Of a stretch of 64,000 nucleotides of DNA, positions 1 through 17,400 are shown piece after piece. The DNA lies in the NCBI GenBank assembly GCA_037975125.1, contig CM075853.1:91301794-91365793 (forward strand), given 5' to 3'. The notes under the pieces were generated by a model. It did not search any database, was not told where the DNA came from, and saw only the letters and a list, made by a program, of their open reading frames with translations. Source of the DNA: Latrodectus hesperus (Eukaryota > Arthropoda > Arachnida > Araneae > Theridiidae). Positions within the stretch are counted from its first letter, which is position 1. The number at the start of each line of letters is the position of its first letter. The position numbers were made by a program, and so were the translations under genes.

Positions 1-646
1 GATTAATATTTTCCTTGATTTTCCTCAGCATTTAAAAAGTTATTCATTTTCAGTTTCTTGATTGACTTTGTTACGCAACAGTATTATTATGAATCAATTT
101 GTATTAATTATTCAAATCAATAATTAAGATTTAGGAAAGAGAATTTTTTGACAAATATTCAATTTATGTAAAATTGTAAAATCAAATAATTTAATTTGAT
201 AATTACAGAAAAATTAATTTAAAAAATGATTATATTTATTTATGCTAAAAGAGATAAAAAGAGAACAATTCCTTTATATAAAGTCTTAATTGTCATATTC
301 GTAAAAATGCAATAAATTATTTTTTTCTAAATTACAAATTAGAAAGTTAAAAACTTTGAAAAACTTTGTGAATGCCGTTTATTCTCAAAATATTTAATAA
401 CTTACCGCTTTTCTAAAAAAAAAAAAAAAAAAAATTCTTATCGTAATTACTGTCGATTTACTTAGGAAATTTAATTATTAATGATTACTTTATCCAGGGA
501 GAAAAATTTTTCTAAAATCCATTTTTAGGCATTATTTTGCATACAAAATTTCAGAATGTAAAATTATTTATAATTATTAGCAATGAATTTAAATTTCTTA
601 AATAGTGTTTACTTATAAAAAATTTCTAAAATAAATGCACTATTTT
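1..646. other. AT-rich stretch, no gene seen
   Basis: AT-rich sequence with short homopolymer runs, including a poly-A run near 415-434. I see no coding pattern, tRNA or repeat family in it. Confidence 0.75.
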
Positions 647-648
647 TA

Positions 649-1340
649 TTAGGTTGGGCAATAAGTTCGAAGCATTTTTACCAAAGATCTTTGTTCAACA
701 AAAAACAATAATTATATGAATAAGTTAATCAATTATATATTCGCCGTTGCCGTTTACAACCTCTTCCCACCTCTCGACCAATTTGTTGCTGCCGTACAAC
801 CAAAAATCGCCTGGTCTAGTCAAAGAGGTTGTTGAGCCAGTTTTTAAGGACCTCTTGGTGCACTGGGAAATGCTCGAAAAGAATGCCACAGTCAACAAGG
901 AGCTCTACATTACCCAGCTACACCGCGTGAATGAGGCTATTCGACTGAAACGACCTGATCGACATGTGGTCAAACCATACTCCTTCACGACAACGCCAGG
1001 CCCCTTGTTGCACAAGTCGTCAATGCAGCACTCCATGAGCTCGAATGGGAGGTCCTTCAGTGTCCGCCGTATTCTCCGGACCTTGCATCGACCGATTACC
1101 ATCTTTTCCGCTCCTTGTTTAACCATATGAAGGGCATTACCTTCCATAACAAAGAGGTGCTTAACTTCTTTGACACCAGACCATGCGAATTTTGTCGGAA
1201 CAGCGTCAACAAATTGGTCGAGAGGTGGGAAGAGGCTGTAAACAGCAACCGCGAATACATAATTGATTAAATTATTGATGCAATTATTGTTTAAATGAAA
1301 GTCTTGGGTAAAAGTGCTACGAACTTATTCTCCAACCTAA
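649..1340 (+). mobile_element. Mariner element, deleted, with long inverted arms
   Basis: The outer ends are inverted repeats starting TTAGGTTGG and reading on to AATAAGTTCG; the first 21 bases differ at only two positions. The element is flanked by TA on both sides (647-648 and 1341-1342), the target duplication expected of Tc1/mariner elements. The inverted similarity continues far past a normal short mariner terminal repeat: about 649-788 pairs with 1207-1340. The right arm contains the end of the transposase reading frame, so the left arm carries an antisense copy of that coding end. At 692 bp the element lacks the first half of its transposase gene and cannot move by itself. Confidence 0.88.
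830..1270 (+). pseudogene. Mariner transposase C-terminal half (DD34D), frameshifted
   Basis: This is the catalytic C-terminal part of a mariner transposase, the enzyme that cuts and reinserts the element at TA sites. The first part reads HWEMLEKNATVNKELY then QLHRVNEAIRLKRPDRH in one frame. A frameshift near 965-985 moves the reading to a second frame with HDNARP (second catalytic Asp, codon 989-991) and YSPDLASTDYHLFRSL (third Asp, codon 1094-1096). These Asp residues are 34 residues apart, the mariner DD34D signature. The frame ends at a stop at 1268-1270. The DNA-binding N-terminus and the first catalytic Asp region are missing. The open frame starting at 747 is mostly out of register with the family and its first third is not transposase. 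Non-functional. Confidence 0.88.
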
Positions 1341-1422
1341 TAGTTAGTCTCTTGAACAAAGCGAATTTTCTTTTTGAAAAATGTGTAAATTTAAAAATAC
1401 TTAATGGAATTTTTAAATTGCA

Positions 1423-1475
1423 GGTAAGTTCTTAAATAATAAAGGATTTTTCCTTTATTATTATAAGAACTTACC
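1423..1475. repeat. Fold-back hairpin, about 24 bp stem
   Basis: The left arm begins GGTAAGTTCTTA and its reverse complement ends at 1475, with one bulged base and a short T-rich loop near 1446-1451. Weaker inverted similarity continues outwards (ATTGC on both sides). It lies about 80 bp beyond the mariner's right end. It may be a small fold-back MITE. Confidence 0.6.
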
Positions 1476-3349
1476 GGCAATATTTTTAAATGCTAAAAAT
1501 ATTGAGTTATGAATCATAATTTTAGCTATAAATGGAAAAAAAATCACATATATATTCTCTTTACAGTATATATTAAAAATATTCCACAAAAATTGAAGTT
1601 TTTACCATTAATGAATCAGCTTTAAATACTTAAAAATTAAGTTATAGTATGAAAAATAATACAAACTAAAAATTTAATATAGTTTTTTTAAACAAAAGAT
1701 TATTTTATGTGGACGTATATCTTTGCCATATGAAAATCGTTAAAATGATAATTACATCCAAAAAGCACATGTCATTTTCAGAAAAGTTATTTAAATTTAA
1801 CGTTATTAATCTGCAAATTTTATCACGTCAAACATTATTATGAAAACTATGATAAAATTATAGTATTTGAGAAGTAAAATTATTTATTATAAAATTAAAA
1901 TTAATTTTTTTCCATTTTTTATGAACAATTCTGTTTGTTATATTTTACTACAATGTTTAGCAAAGATAGTTAAATATTTACAAACTTTAAATATTTGTGT
2001 AACAGTCAGTGTAACAGTTAATTTAACGCAACCGTACTCCCAGCTTTATGATGTTATTTACTGTGAACAAAGTAAATTTAATAACATTTTCTCTACATTA
2101 ACTTTGCTGATATTGAAATTCACCTGTTTTCAGTTTAATATTATTGCATTTGATATTTCAGGTGAATCCGATAAAACTCTATGGAATTGAAAAATATTGA
2201 TTGATATTGTAATATTTACTGCACAATATTTTCAATTCTATAGTGAAGAATAGCTCTTTATTAAAACAATGAAAAATTTCGCAAAACATATTAATAAAAA
2301 TTTGAATGCATTTTAAATGCAATAAAATTTTTAATTTATAATATAGGCATTACTTTTGAAGTATTTTAGAAAACTTTCTGTATTTTACTTACGTATTACT
2401 GAATATTATTAAATAAATTATACCTTTTTATTCAATGAGGAATGCTAATTTCTAAAAGCGAACTTATTATATGTGAAGAAAGTTTAATTTTTTTATTGAG
2501 ATAGTTTTTTTTAGTTTTTTTAATTATTCCAAAATTAAAACAGAGTTAATTTGGATTATGTACTACAAAAAATAAACTGACTGGTTTAATCACTGAATTT
2601 GGCAATTGATGTTTGATCTTGTCAATACGATCTTAGTTTCAAAATTCAAAACCACGAGAGAAACTTCAATGTAGGTAAAAATCAAGGAAATATTCATTTA
2701 TAAGTATTTTATTCAATACATCTCCTTTGATGAAAGAAATGGAGAAGTTTATTAATTGACAAGTATTCCTCCCATTCATTCCCCTTCTGTCAATTTTCGC
2801 AGATCAGATAAAAAAGGAAGGGTGGACCATGTTCAAGGTAGTATCAAACCATATACTATTATATTCCATTTACCATAACCACAGAAGATATACATTAATA
2901 ATTAAGTAATATATTGAGTAATTTTCTCATCAAAGCTTAACCTTTCTGTACCATGAACTATTGTGATAAAACAACATATTGCATTCATTAACAAAACAAA
3001 ACAAACAAAAAAGCAGTGCAAATTAATCTAATTGAAAAAGCTCATATGGAATTGGAAAAAATATATCGTTATATGATTTTAATAATTTATACATTAAAGT
3101 AGATGTATTAAGTTAAAAATAGGATAAGAAATTCAATATTGGATTACAACATCAATTTTATTTTCATTTTTCAATTAGGATTCCGATTACACAAATTTAC
3201 TATTTGAGTTGAGGAATTATATTAAAATTGTACAGGATGAAATCGAATAGAACGACGCGAAAATTAAATATAATTTTATCGGCACAATATTGAAAGATTT
3301 TAAAACTGAATAAAAGTGCGAACTCCAGAAATTTAGTCTGAATATTCAT
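1476..3349. other. AT-rich stretch, no gene; one weak exon-like spot
   Basis: AT-rich DNA. Open frames here (for example 1867-2190) have no recognisable domain and AT-driven composition. The only non-random-looking spot is 2803-2837, flanked by splice-like sites and discussed as a finding. Confidence 0.65.
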
Positions 3350-3697
3350 CAATATTATGAACAGTAGATTAATTGCGGCAATATTTTGAACAGTAAATTG
3401 ACTGTGGCAATACTTTGAACAGTAGATTGATTGTATCAATATTTTGAACAGTAGATTGATTGTGTCAATATTTTGAAAAGAAGTTTGATTGTGGCAAAAT
3501 TTTGAACAACAGATTGATTGCGGCAATATTTTGAACAGTAGATTGATTGTGGCAATATTTTGAACAGTAGATTGATTGTGGCAATATTTTGAACAGTAGA
3601 TTGATTGTGGCAATATTTTGAACAGTAGATTGATTGTGGCAATATTTTGAACAGTAGATTGATTGTGGTAATATTTTGAAAAGTAGATTGATTGTGG
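3350..3697. repeat. Minisatellite, 29 bp unit x 12
   Basis: The unit CAATATTTTGAACAGTAGAT plus TGATTGTGG (29 bp) is repeated head to tail. The array is 348 bp, exactly 12 units. Units at both edges carry more substitutions than the central ones, which are almost identical, as expected when slippage or unequal exchange homogenises the middle. Because 29 is not a multiple of three, the minus strand reads as a 29-residue periodic peptide in all frames; this explains the long minus-strand frames at 3200-3729 without a gene. Confidence 0.93.
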
Positions 3698-5344
3698 TAG
3701 GGAATTTTCACATAATGTTTATGTAACATGAATCATTTCTATAGGTATGATTCGCTAGAATTGTTCAAAAGCGATGTACTTTTATTCTTAACAATAATAT
3801 TAATTTGATCAAGACAGCATTTGATATCGTGCTTTCATCATAACTGAACAAAAATGTAGTACTTAATAACATAAATACTGATTGTTAAGCACTTATATTG
3901 CTTAGCCAATATTCAGTTAGAATGATGATTATGTAATGGATTTTTATGCTAATATATTGGTAAGATTGTCTTTGCCATGAATTTTTGGAGCTTAAATGTC
4001 ATTTTTCTTGTTTGAAATTCTAAGGATTTATACACATGATTTGTTAATAAAAAATTGGAATACAATAAGTTAATGATAGCAGGATATTTTTCATTTCTTT
4101 CTGTACCTTCATATCACAAAATGTATATTTGACAGTAAGTGTAGTGCATTAGTTTATTCCTTATGTTTCTTAGTAAGTGACAATTTAGGAAAATCAATTT
4201 AGGAATCAATTAGGACAATTTAGAAACAATTTAAAAGAAATCTTTGTATAATTTTCATTTAAATTAGTATTTCCATAATATAAGACACACCAACCATAGG
4301 GAAATTTAGAATAGTACTTAGAGAAGTTTCTATTTCTTCTCATTCAATTGTTTTAAATTCTTTATATTTATAAAGGTTTTAATTATTTCTTAAATATTTA
4401 TACTTTCTACAATTTAGAGAATGTTTTGTCTTCCTTGATTGTTTCTATAATAAGAAAGAGGGTAATACGTTAATGTTTTTAATATTTTAGAAACATTTTT
4501 AAAATTAAAAAAAACAATATGCTAACTCTTAATATTTAAAAAAAAATAATTTTTTTATAAAATATAATATATTTTATGAAATTACTTGAATATATTTTTT
4601 TATGAAATAATAAAAATAATTAATAAATTTTTTAATTAATAAATTTAATTAATTAATAAATTTAAGATTTATTTTTATAAAATAATTAGTAATAAATAAG
4701 TGACTAAATGAATATAGTTTTTTTTATATAAATAAATATTTATAAAATATTTGAATAAATTTTTTATAAAATATTTGAAATTACTAATAAATAAATAATT
4801 CATAAATATAAGTATGCTCTGGAAAAAAACAAGTTGGAGAAATGATTGAATAATCAAATTTTCAGAAAAGCAACTCATGAAATGGAAAAAATTTTCTTTA
4901 AGCATTTTATTGGGTTTCATCTAATAGTAATAAGTTTGGAAGGGATTGTTTCGAAGATATTACTGACAGGATACATCAAATTAACTTTATTATGAAAAGA
5001 TGATGCTTGCCACATTTTCCTTGCACAAATATTTCTTTGTATCATGCAATCTTACTACATTGTATGATGTAAAAAAATAATTGTATGAGTCACATTGAAT
5101 GCAAACTTGTTGGTATTTAAAAAAAAAAATTTGCAATTTCACTTTTGAATTTAAAAATAATTATTTATTTTCATTTATCATAAATATCCTATTTTCTTTA
5201 AATAAATATTCACTGTATTTTTGTCTATTTAGAAAAGCTGATAAAATTGAAAGCAACTAATAAAATAAATATCAAAGACCTTTTTAAAAATTTTATACTT
5301 TATTTCAAATCTTGAATCTGAAAATATGATTCTTTTGTTATAAA
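3698..5344. other. AT-rich stretch, no gene seen
   Basis: Very AT-rich, with TTAATTAATAAA-type low-complexity sequence around 4590-4800. The minus-strand frame at 4675-4920 is Phe/Ile/Tyr-rich and looks like a compositional artefact. Confidence 0.7.
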
Positions 5345-5650
5345 GGGTTTAGTGGCTAAGTAGCTTCACGTCGCTTCCCGTTAAGATCACTTAAGTGAAA
5401 CATCATTTACTGGGGGCAATGATTGGTAGAGTGACCACATTTTCCTTCACTGGGTTTCTAAAGCTCCCTGGATTAGGGGCATGTCCACGTTAGTCTGTGA
5501 CGTTTAAAGTATTTTCCCTGATTTGGCGTGGATGTGCACATGAGAGTGCCATCTCAGATGTAAATTCGTCACCTGACCGTAGTTCAAAAATAAGAGGCAT
5601 TTGGTGATGTGCGAATATTCCAAATACGTTAACATTAAAGTAAAGTCAAG
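5345..5650 (+). repeat. SINE-like element
   Basis: A GC-richer block of about 300 bp with sharp edges in AT-rich surroundings. It starts with GTTTAGTGGCTAAGTAG, which resembles the A box of a tRNA-type RNA polymerase III promoter. The B box is not clear and no target duplication was found, so a SINE is inferred mainly from size, composition and the tRNA-like start. Confidence 0.4.
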
Positions 5651-6014
5651 GATTCACCCGTACCAATATGAATGTAATAAATAAAGAAATCGATTATTGA
5701 CTAAAATAAAACAAGTAACAAATAAATGTCAAGTATTTCTTATATCACCCTCTTTGTGTTTATCAATTTATGTCTCAGTATTATTTTAAAATTTAACTAT
5801 ATACAAGTATTTAAATATTCATTTATGAAAATTTAATAATATTTTGAGGTTTTATTTCTTTGGATTACTTAAGTCTGATTTTACTTTTATAAAATATTAG
5901 TCATAATTTCAATATTTTTTCGTGTTTATATAGTTGATTTTAGTGATTATATTAAAAATTTACAGTTATTGCTTAGTATCGCATTTCCTCTTTTCTCATA
6001 GACTAAAAATTATT
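5651..6014. other. AT-rich spacer
   Basis: Nothing recognised between the two SINE-type repeats. Confidence 0.7.
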
Positions 6015-6300
6015 GGAGCCGCCCAACTTGCCTAGTGGTCAACGTGTCTGACGGCGGACAGGAAGGTCCTGGGTTTGAATCTCGGCTACGGCATGGATGT
6101 ACTTTCTCTCTCGATCTATCCTGTGTTTGTCCTTTTCTTGTATGAATGAGGTGTGAAAGGTTGACTACCCTATAAATTGGTACCGATGGCATGTGTGTAC
6201 TGAGGAAGTCGGACTCCACACCAAAATATGGTTTAATTGGAAAAGTGGAGCAGCACACCCCATAATGCCAGCCTGGCTGGCACACGACAGCAACAACAAC
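6015..6300 (+). repeat. tRNA-derived SINE, head type A, tail type 1
   Basis: The head has an A-box-like CTAGTGGTCAACG near 6032 and a B box GGTTTGAATCT at 6072-6082, one substitution from the canonical GGTTCGAATCC. A middle domain follows (TTGTATGAATGAGGTGTGAA, then CCTATAAA). The tail contains CACCCCATAATGCCAG and ends in CAACAACAAC. The head and middle match the SINE at 50021, but the tail differs and instead matches the fragment at 63401. The long minus-strand frame over this element (6010-6348) is antisense SINE sequence, not a gene. Confidence 0.85.
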
Positions 6301-6525
6301 ATAAAGTATTCGAAATAAATTCTGATATAATTTAACATTAGTAAGCAAACTAATCTAAAAGGAATATATAAACATGATATAAAATTAATGAATTAACATA
6401 AAGTAAAACCACTCAAAATCCACGACTTAAATTTAATCCCTTTTGAAATTAATCAATTTTGGAAAAGTCAAATTGATTTTAAATACTTTGGGCTAAATCT
6501 TTCATAGAATTAGAATATCAGGCAC

Positions 6526-6784
6526 TTATATCGATTTACAGGTCCGAGGTTCGATCCTCGGGCTGGGCGAGGTTAACTCTGCCTTTTCTCCCTTCAGTGG
6601 GTCGATTAACTGAGTACCAAGCATGCTTGGGAACTAAACACTGGGTGTCTTACGTTAGGCTGACCACCTAACTGGGACATATGTTTCGCTCCCCAGGGAC
6701 CTCGGTCATGAAAACAGTTATGGGCACTGTAGGCCTTTGGCCACATGGGCTGTCGTGCCATGGAGTTTAGTTTATATCGATTTA
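6526..6784 (+). repeat. SINE family B, 5'-truncated, with 13 bp target duplication
   Basis: The body runs about 6539-6771 and begins just before the B box GGTTCGATCCT (6548-6558); the A-box half is missing. It ends GGAGTTTAGTT. It is bracketed by a perfect 13 bp direct repeat, TTATATCGATTTA, at 6526-6538 and 6772-6784, the mark of LINE-driven retroposition. The copy at 48239 is highly similar along the shared length. Confidence 0.9.
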
Positions 6785-11313
<4,529 letters not shown>

Positions 11314-14300
11314 GCGTTAATATGAATAATAATAAAAATCTGAAATTTTGGCTATTTTTATTGAATTAAAAGAACATAATTATATTTATGGTAAGACAAA
11401 TGAATTTTATTTTATGCTAGAGTAACATTAGAAAAAATAAATATAAAAAACACTTTGGTAAATAAAAATATTCCAATAAGCTTCATTAAATACTATTTGG
11501 CTTGTAGAGTAGTGCTTATAGGTGTAAAGTATGGCGTAGTTATAAACTACAGATGCCATGCCTTAAAGGTCTTTTTTCACCCTCTCAATTTAGTCAACAC
11601 CCTCTGAAGAATTTAGCCAACACCTATGTTGGACTATAGTCCATCTATTATTTAATTTTGCTTATTATCTTAATAAAGTTGATTGATTCATTAATTTAAA
11701 CCGTAGTATTACATCCTGAAAGTTAATAAATATTATTATTCCTCATAACCAATTCTTAGTTTTTATTTAAATATTGAAAAAAAAAAAAACAGTAAAAGGT
11801 AAGCAATAATGTGTAAACAAATATTTTTAATTTCAAAAATGTTTTTGCCTACTTATAGAATTGATAATATTTAATTTGATTTTCCTAAGTTGTTTTTAAA
11901 ACCACCAAAATCACGAATATAATTCAATGAGTAGGAAAAGCAGGATCAGGAAGGAAGTACAAAATTTTTTTCCAAACATTTAACCATTGTTAAATGAGAA
12001 ATTTAGAAACTGAAAGTTGTTTGACTTCACCTAAAATAATGACCAGATTTCAAACTACAAGTTTTAAAAATTAAAAAAAAATATTTCAGACCATTATAAA
12101 GACTTTAAAGAATAAAAAACTTGCAGAAACAACTAGTTTAGATTAAAGCAAAGGGAGAGAGTTAACCACACTGAGAAAAAGATTTCTTTTCTTTAATGAT
12201 CTAAAGTTCTATTTATTATTTAGTGACATGGGATTATCGACAACTTCGCAACTCAACTCTTTTCAGCTTATATATCTATCTGAATTAAAGGACAACAGAA
12301 AATAAAAGAAACGATAAAGTACCCTTTAGAACATTAAAAAAATCTTTTTTTGTTTGGAATTTGGATTATTGGCTTTTTATGGCGTGATACAAGTTTTTCT
12401 CTCCCAACTCATTTCCTGCTTTGTCCAGTTTATGACATTTTTCTCACTTTTGAACAGGTTCTAAAGTGCCGGATATTGCTAAAACTGATCAATATATAAC
12501 GGCTAAACATTTGGTAAAAATGTAAGAAATATCAGGTGAATGATTTCATAAATCAGCTGAATATTTATTGAATTAATTTCGTGAATTCACGCATAAAAAA
12601 TATTTTTGTTCGCGAAAGTATAACAAGCCAAATCCTTCAATTAAAATTACACTTGATTAAATATATAGAAGGAAAAATTTTTAAAGTCCTTCTATATGGA
12701 AGGGATATTGAAATGATATGATATCCTTCTTAATAATTCCTTTTTTATTTTTATTTTATATTATACTTATATTTTATTTTATGATATTTTATTATCATTT
12801 TATTATTATAATTAATATAATAATAAAATGATAAAATGATGATGATGATGATGATAAAATGAAATGATGATGATAAATGATAAAATGATGATATATATTA
12901 TATTATACTAATTAAACATATTAAATGTAATGAAGTGTAAGAAAATTCTTTCCATTTGATTTATAATTTCTATTAATTAAAAACTTTTGTTGCACTAAAA
13001 AGTAACTAATTTTGTAAAATGATTTGCAAGAAATTGTGATTTTTAAAGAATTTCTTATTTTACCTAATAGAAGTGAATAAAGTTAATTTGTTTAATGAAA
13101 TTACCTGCATTTGAAAAAATGCATTTAATTGTTTTAATTTGAAAGAGACATTTTCTATCATTTTGAATAACAGTTCATTTTTTTGGATAAGGATTTGTCT
13201 GTTGAAAATATAATGATACTATGTTCATTCGATAAATAACTCTTAATCTAGGTAATCAGAAATGATTATTAAATTTATACATTAAAATTTTTTATTAATT
13301 TTTAAATTATAAAATTATACGACTCACCCTCTACAATTTCATGATTAAATGAATAAGGGCCATTTTAGCTGCCTGGAAGATAATTTTGCAACCTTGTAAA
13401 AATACAAAATGCTTGATTTAATCATTTTGAAATACTATTTGTGTACAATTATGTATTTTCTCACCCGGTTTTGTTCATTTTTGTATTGTTCGTGGTATTG
13501 TTTGTGGGTACATTAAATATCTCAATTTTGCTTGCTTTTTTTCATGGCGTTTATATAACTGCAGTGAAAAATAATGTATTTTATTATTATTGCTAGATTT
13601 AGTTAACATTTTCAGAAACACTTTCTAGATTACTTAAAGAAATTTTATTTGTTTATTTGGAATATTTAATATAAATTCTGTTATCAAGATCGTTATTCAA
13701 AATATCAATAACAATTAGATAGTTTTCCATGTGTATATGTGTGCACGAAGCCCCTGAACATTTAATTTATACAAAATATGCAACTCATCACACAATTATA
13801 AATCACATACATAAAGCATTTCGTTTCTTTTCCGTCCGTATACTTGCTTAAAAGATTAACTTCATTTGATTTTGCTTAATTTGTTGCAAATAAATTACTT
13901 TTACAAAAAGAGTTTATTCAAAATAGCTCGTAGTGTGCATAATTCTTGCCAAATAAGGAATAAAACGATTGCAAAATTCTTAAATTTGTAGTTATTTTTT
14001 ACTTTTACTTTTATATTTTTAAAGAAATTTATAAAGATATAATTTTAAAATATTGTTTTTTAATATAATATTGCATAAATATATTTTATTGTTTTATTAA
14101 TAAAACTTTTCAAAATGCTACTTATATAATTATTAAGTAAAATCACTCATTACTTTATTACTTATTTTTAGGAATACTATCTATTTATTTTTTGAATACA
14201 TCAAAAAATTCCACACACAAGAATAAATATTCAGGGGAGCAATATTGTCTTTGATACAATAAAATCAAAACTTATGAAGAGAGTATAGGTAGAGGTTTTA

Positions 14301-14404
14301 AAATAGTTCTTGTGCTTTCATATAATAATAAAATTTTGCAGACATCAACGTATTCATTTTTACAACTAATAATTAAAGATTAATATTCAAGGAAATGATT
14401 TTCT
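11314..14404. other. AT-rich stretch with one unassigned denser block
   Basis: No gene seen. The block 11500-11650 is less AT-rich and contains a near-palindrome GTAGTTATAAACTAC (11535-11549) and a perfect palindrome TGGACTATAGTCCA (11630-11643); it may be an unidentified transposon fragment. A short ATG trinucleotide tract lies around 12836-12860. Confidence 0.6.
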
Positions 14405-14428
14405 GTCTCTCTCACTCTTTCTCTCTCT

Positions 14429-14490
<62 letters not shown>
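14405..14490. repeat. (CT)n(AT)n microsatellite
   Basis: An impure CT tract (14405-14430) followed by about 58 bp of AT repeat. Confidence 0.95.
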
Positions 14491-14494
<4 letters not shown>

Positions 14495-17400
14495 GTATGT
14501 ATTATTGTAAAGTAATTTCTTTGATTTATAATGGTTATTATATATACTTATATTGAATAATTGAAATGATATGGTATTATATTTGCATTTGAATTAAGCG
14601 AAAGATAAAAGAAAATTTTGCTTAAAAGTCCTGTCTGTTTCAATTTCTGTGAATATAAAATAAATTTGAAAGAAAAAACTTGAGGTTAATTAAAATAAAT
14701 ATTTTATAAGAAAAAAAGTACTGGGAGCTACTTATGAAAATTATTTGCTATATAAAGTGCTAAAAATATACATATAAAATCTAAAAACTGTTTGCTCTGA
14801 CATTCTTTTTAATGTACGGAATATTTGCAAATTAATATAAAAGACCACAAATATGTGAAAGTTTAACTGTATTCTATTTTATTTGAAATAAAATCATGAA
14901 CAAAGAAAAATTTTAGAAATTGTATATCACACATTTAAATTTCAAAAAACTTGTAAACAGAATGTTTCTACACAAAATAACAATTATCTAAGTATTTTAA
15001 ATCATGATGCAGATCAAATGTATTCGATGATATTTTTTTTATTCATTTTATAATTGTTAAATAAATTTAATTATTATGCAAAGTAATTCCATGTTTTTTG
15101 TTAAAAATGTTTCGGTCAACAAGTATATTTTATAATCTCTTTTAAGAGAAAACTTTCTCCTCTCATTCAAAAAAGAATATTCAAAAGATGGATATGATTA
15201 GTAATTATTATTTATTTAAAATTTTATGTCATATTTGGTAGTGAAAATTCATTTCTATTGAACAATTTTTTTAAAATTATGAAATTTCTTAAAAATTTTA
15301 CAGATGTTATATGTAAATGCAATTATAATAAAATATGCAATAATGAGCTATTTACAAAATGAAAGTTTAAAATTCAGCTGTTCTTTGAAAAAATTCTGGG
15401 AATAAGATGCGCCATGATTTTTAAATTAAAAAAAAAAAACAATTTAGCAAAAATTTATTGCTACCAAATAAATTCATTCTTACTCTTATTTTTATCTTTT
15501 ATGCATAAAAAATTAAGAAATTTATCAAGCAAGGTTTCATTACAAAATTGCATATTAAATTATAATTACTTTCGTATAAGAAATGTTTTAATATTAGAAA
15601 CAATAATTAGCATTCAACAGAAAAATTGTTTAAATAAGCGCTTGAATATATAATACAAACTTTGATGAATACAGAATTTATTTTAAAAAAAGAAGTAAAT
15701 AAGAAATAATCAAAAATTTGCTATTAAAATACGTTAAATAATCTTAAATCATATCGAATTGTGTTAAAAACAATTATGTGCTTAAAAATTAATAGAATTC
15801 ATTAAGTTTACAGGAACCTTTTGAAAAGAAAAATACAGCATACATATTTGCTTATCTTCAAAAAAATTAATTTATTCAAATTGCTTCAAATATATACATT
15901 TTTATTACTTTTCCATCATATTTCTTATATCTTTCAATTGAAATTGTTCGCATTAGTTAGAAAATATTGAAAAAGTAATTTTTCAGCAAATTAATTATTC
16001 AAATGATGGAAAATTTGATGTTGACGGAGAAAGATTTAATATGATCAAAGTATTTTAGTGTTTTTTAAAATCTTTTTTTTAAATTTTATACGAGGAATTT
16101 TTCGGAAGATTTATGGATAAAAATATATAATAAATATCAATTATCTTTTTATAAAGGGAAATACACACCAGTCACTAATTAATTGTTATAAATATTTATG
16201 ATTTTTCTGCAGAAGTTCTCAGTAGAAAATAAGAAAAAATGTCATGTAAGAGTGTTAATCATTCAATGAATTCTAAATAATACTGTTAATGTAAAAAGAG
16301 AAACATAGGAAATTTTTCTGTATCATGTATTATAAAAATAAAAATTATTAAACTATTATTTTTTTATGAAAAATGAAAGTAGTAATAAAAAAATAGCCCT
16401 TTTTATTATAAAAATATTAAATAATGAGCATATATAATTTAAGTTATATTAGATAACAAGTACTTTATGTCTTGGAAAAATATTTTATGGTAGACATCTT
16501 AAAGGAAAAGAATTGAATAAAAGCGTTAAATGTATCCTATATTATTACAAAGTTCTTCATTAATTTTCAAACATATTTTATTTAATTATCAATAAAAATT
16601 TCAGCATTAAAGTTTTGAGATAAAATTCTTTTGGAATATTTTTTAAAAGTCCTAAATCAAAAGTTCAGTTTAAATGAAACACAAATTAATTACAGCTCAA
16701 AATGTAGGAGTAGCATTTTTTTCTCGGTTCTGATTTTCCAGCAATCTTAGATAGTTTTTCATTACGTTTGCACACAAAATCCAACAATTTTGAAGTGGTT
16801 AAGAAGTGAAGCTAACCAAATAAGAAATTAAGAATTGTGTTACTGTTTACGATTATGACATAAATTTATTCTCCAAACTTGAAGTAAATATTTGAATAAA
16901 ATTTGCAACTCTAAGTTTTTTAATATAATAAAAATCAGTGACATTGGTAAAATAAATGTATAAATTTATCAAATGAAGGGGGGACAAACATACATTGATG
17001 ATTTCAATTCTTATAAAAAATGTATTTAAAATATATCATATTTTAGAGAATTACATAATAATCACTCTATGCCAAAAATAAGATAATGTAAAATTCCTTT
17101 TTCTGTAAGATTTAATACATTAAGATACATTAAAAGTTTTAAACTGTTAAGTTTAAAAACCACACACACACAAACGTGTATCATAACACTGCTTTTTTTT
17201 GGAAGATGACCAAATCTATTTAGAGATCAAAAAATCCCATTTCCCAGGAATTTATAGATAAACAAATTTCACAGGAATAATTTAAAATTTGGGCAGATGG
17301 GAAATGCTATCTCAAAGTAAAATATGAATAATATGATAAACTACCGAAACAATTATAAAGTATGCCTACTCTTTAGATATAATATTTTCTAGACCCATAA

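Noticed and set aside
3200..3729. Two minus-strand frames of 137 and 97 residues with a periodic peptide
   Set aside because: A translation of the 29 bp minisatellite; there is no independent coding signal.
6010..6348. 112-residue minus-strand frame
   Set aside because: Antisense of a SINE; RDSNPGP-type strings come from the antisense B box.
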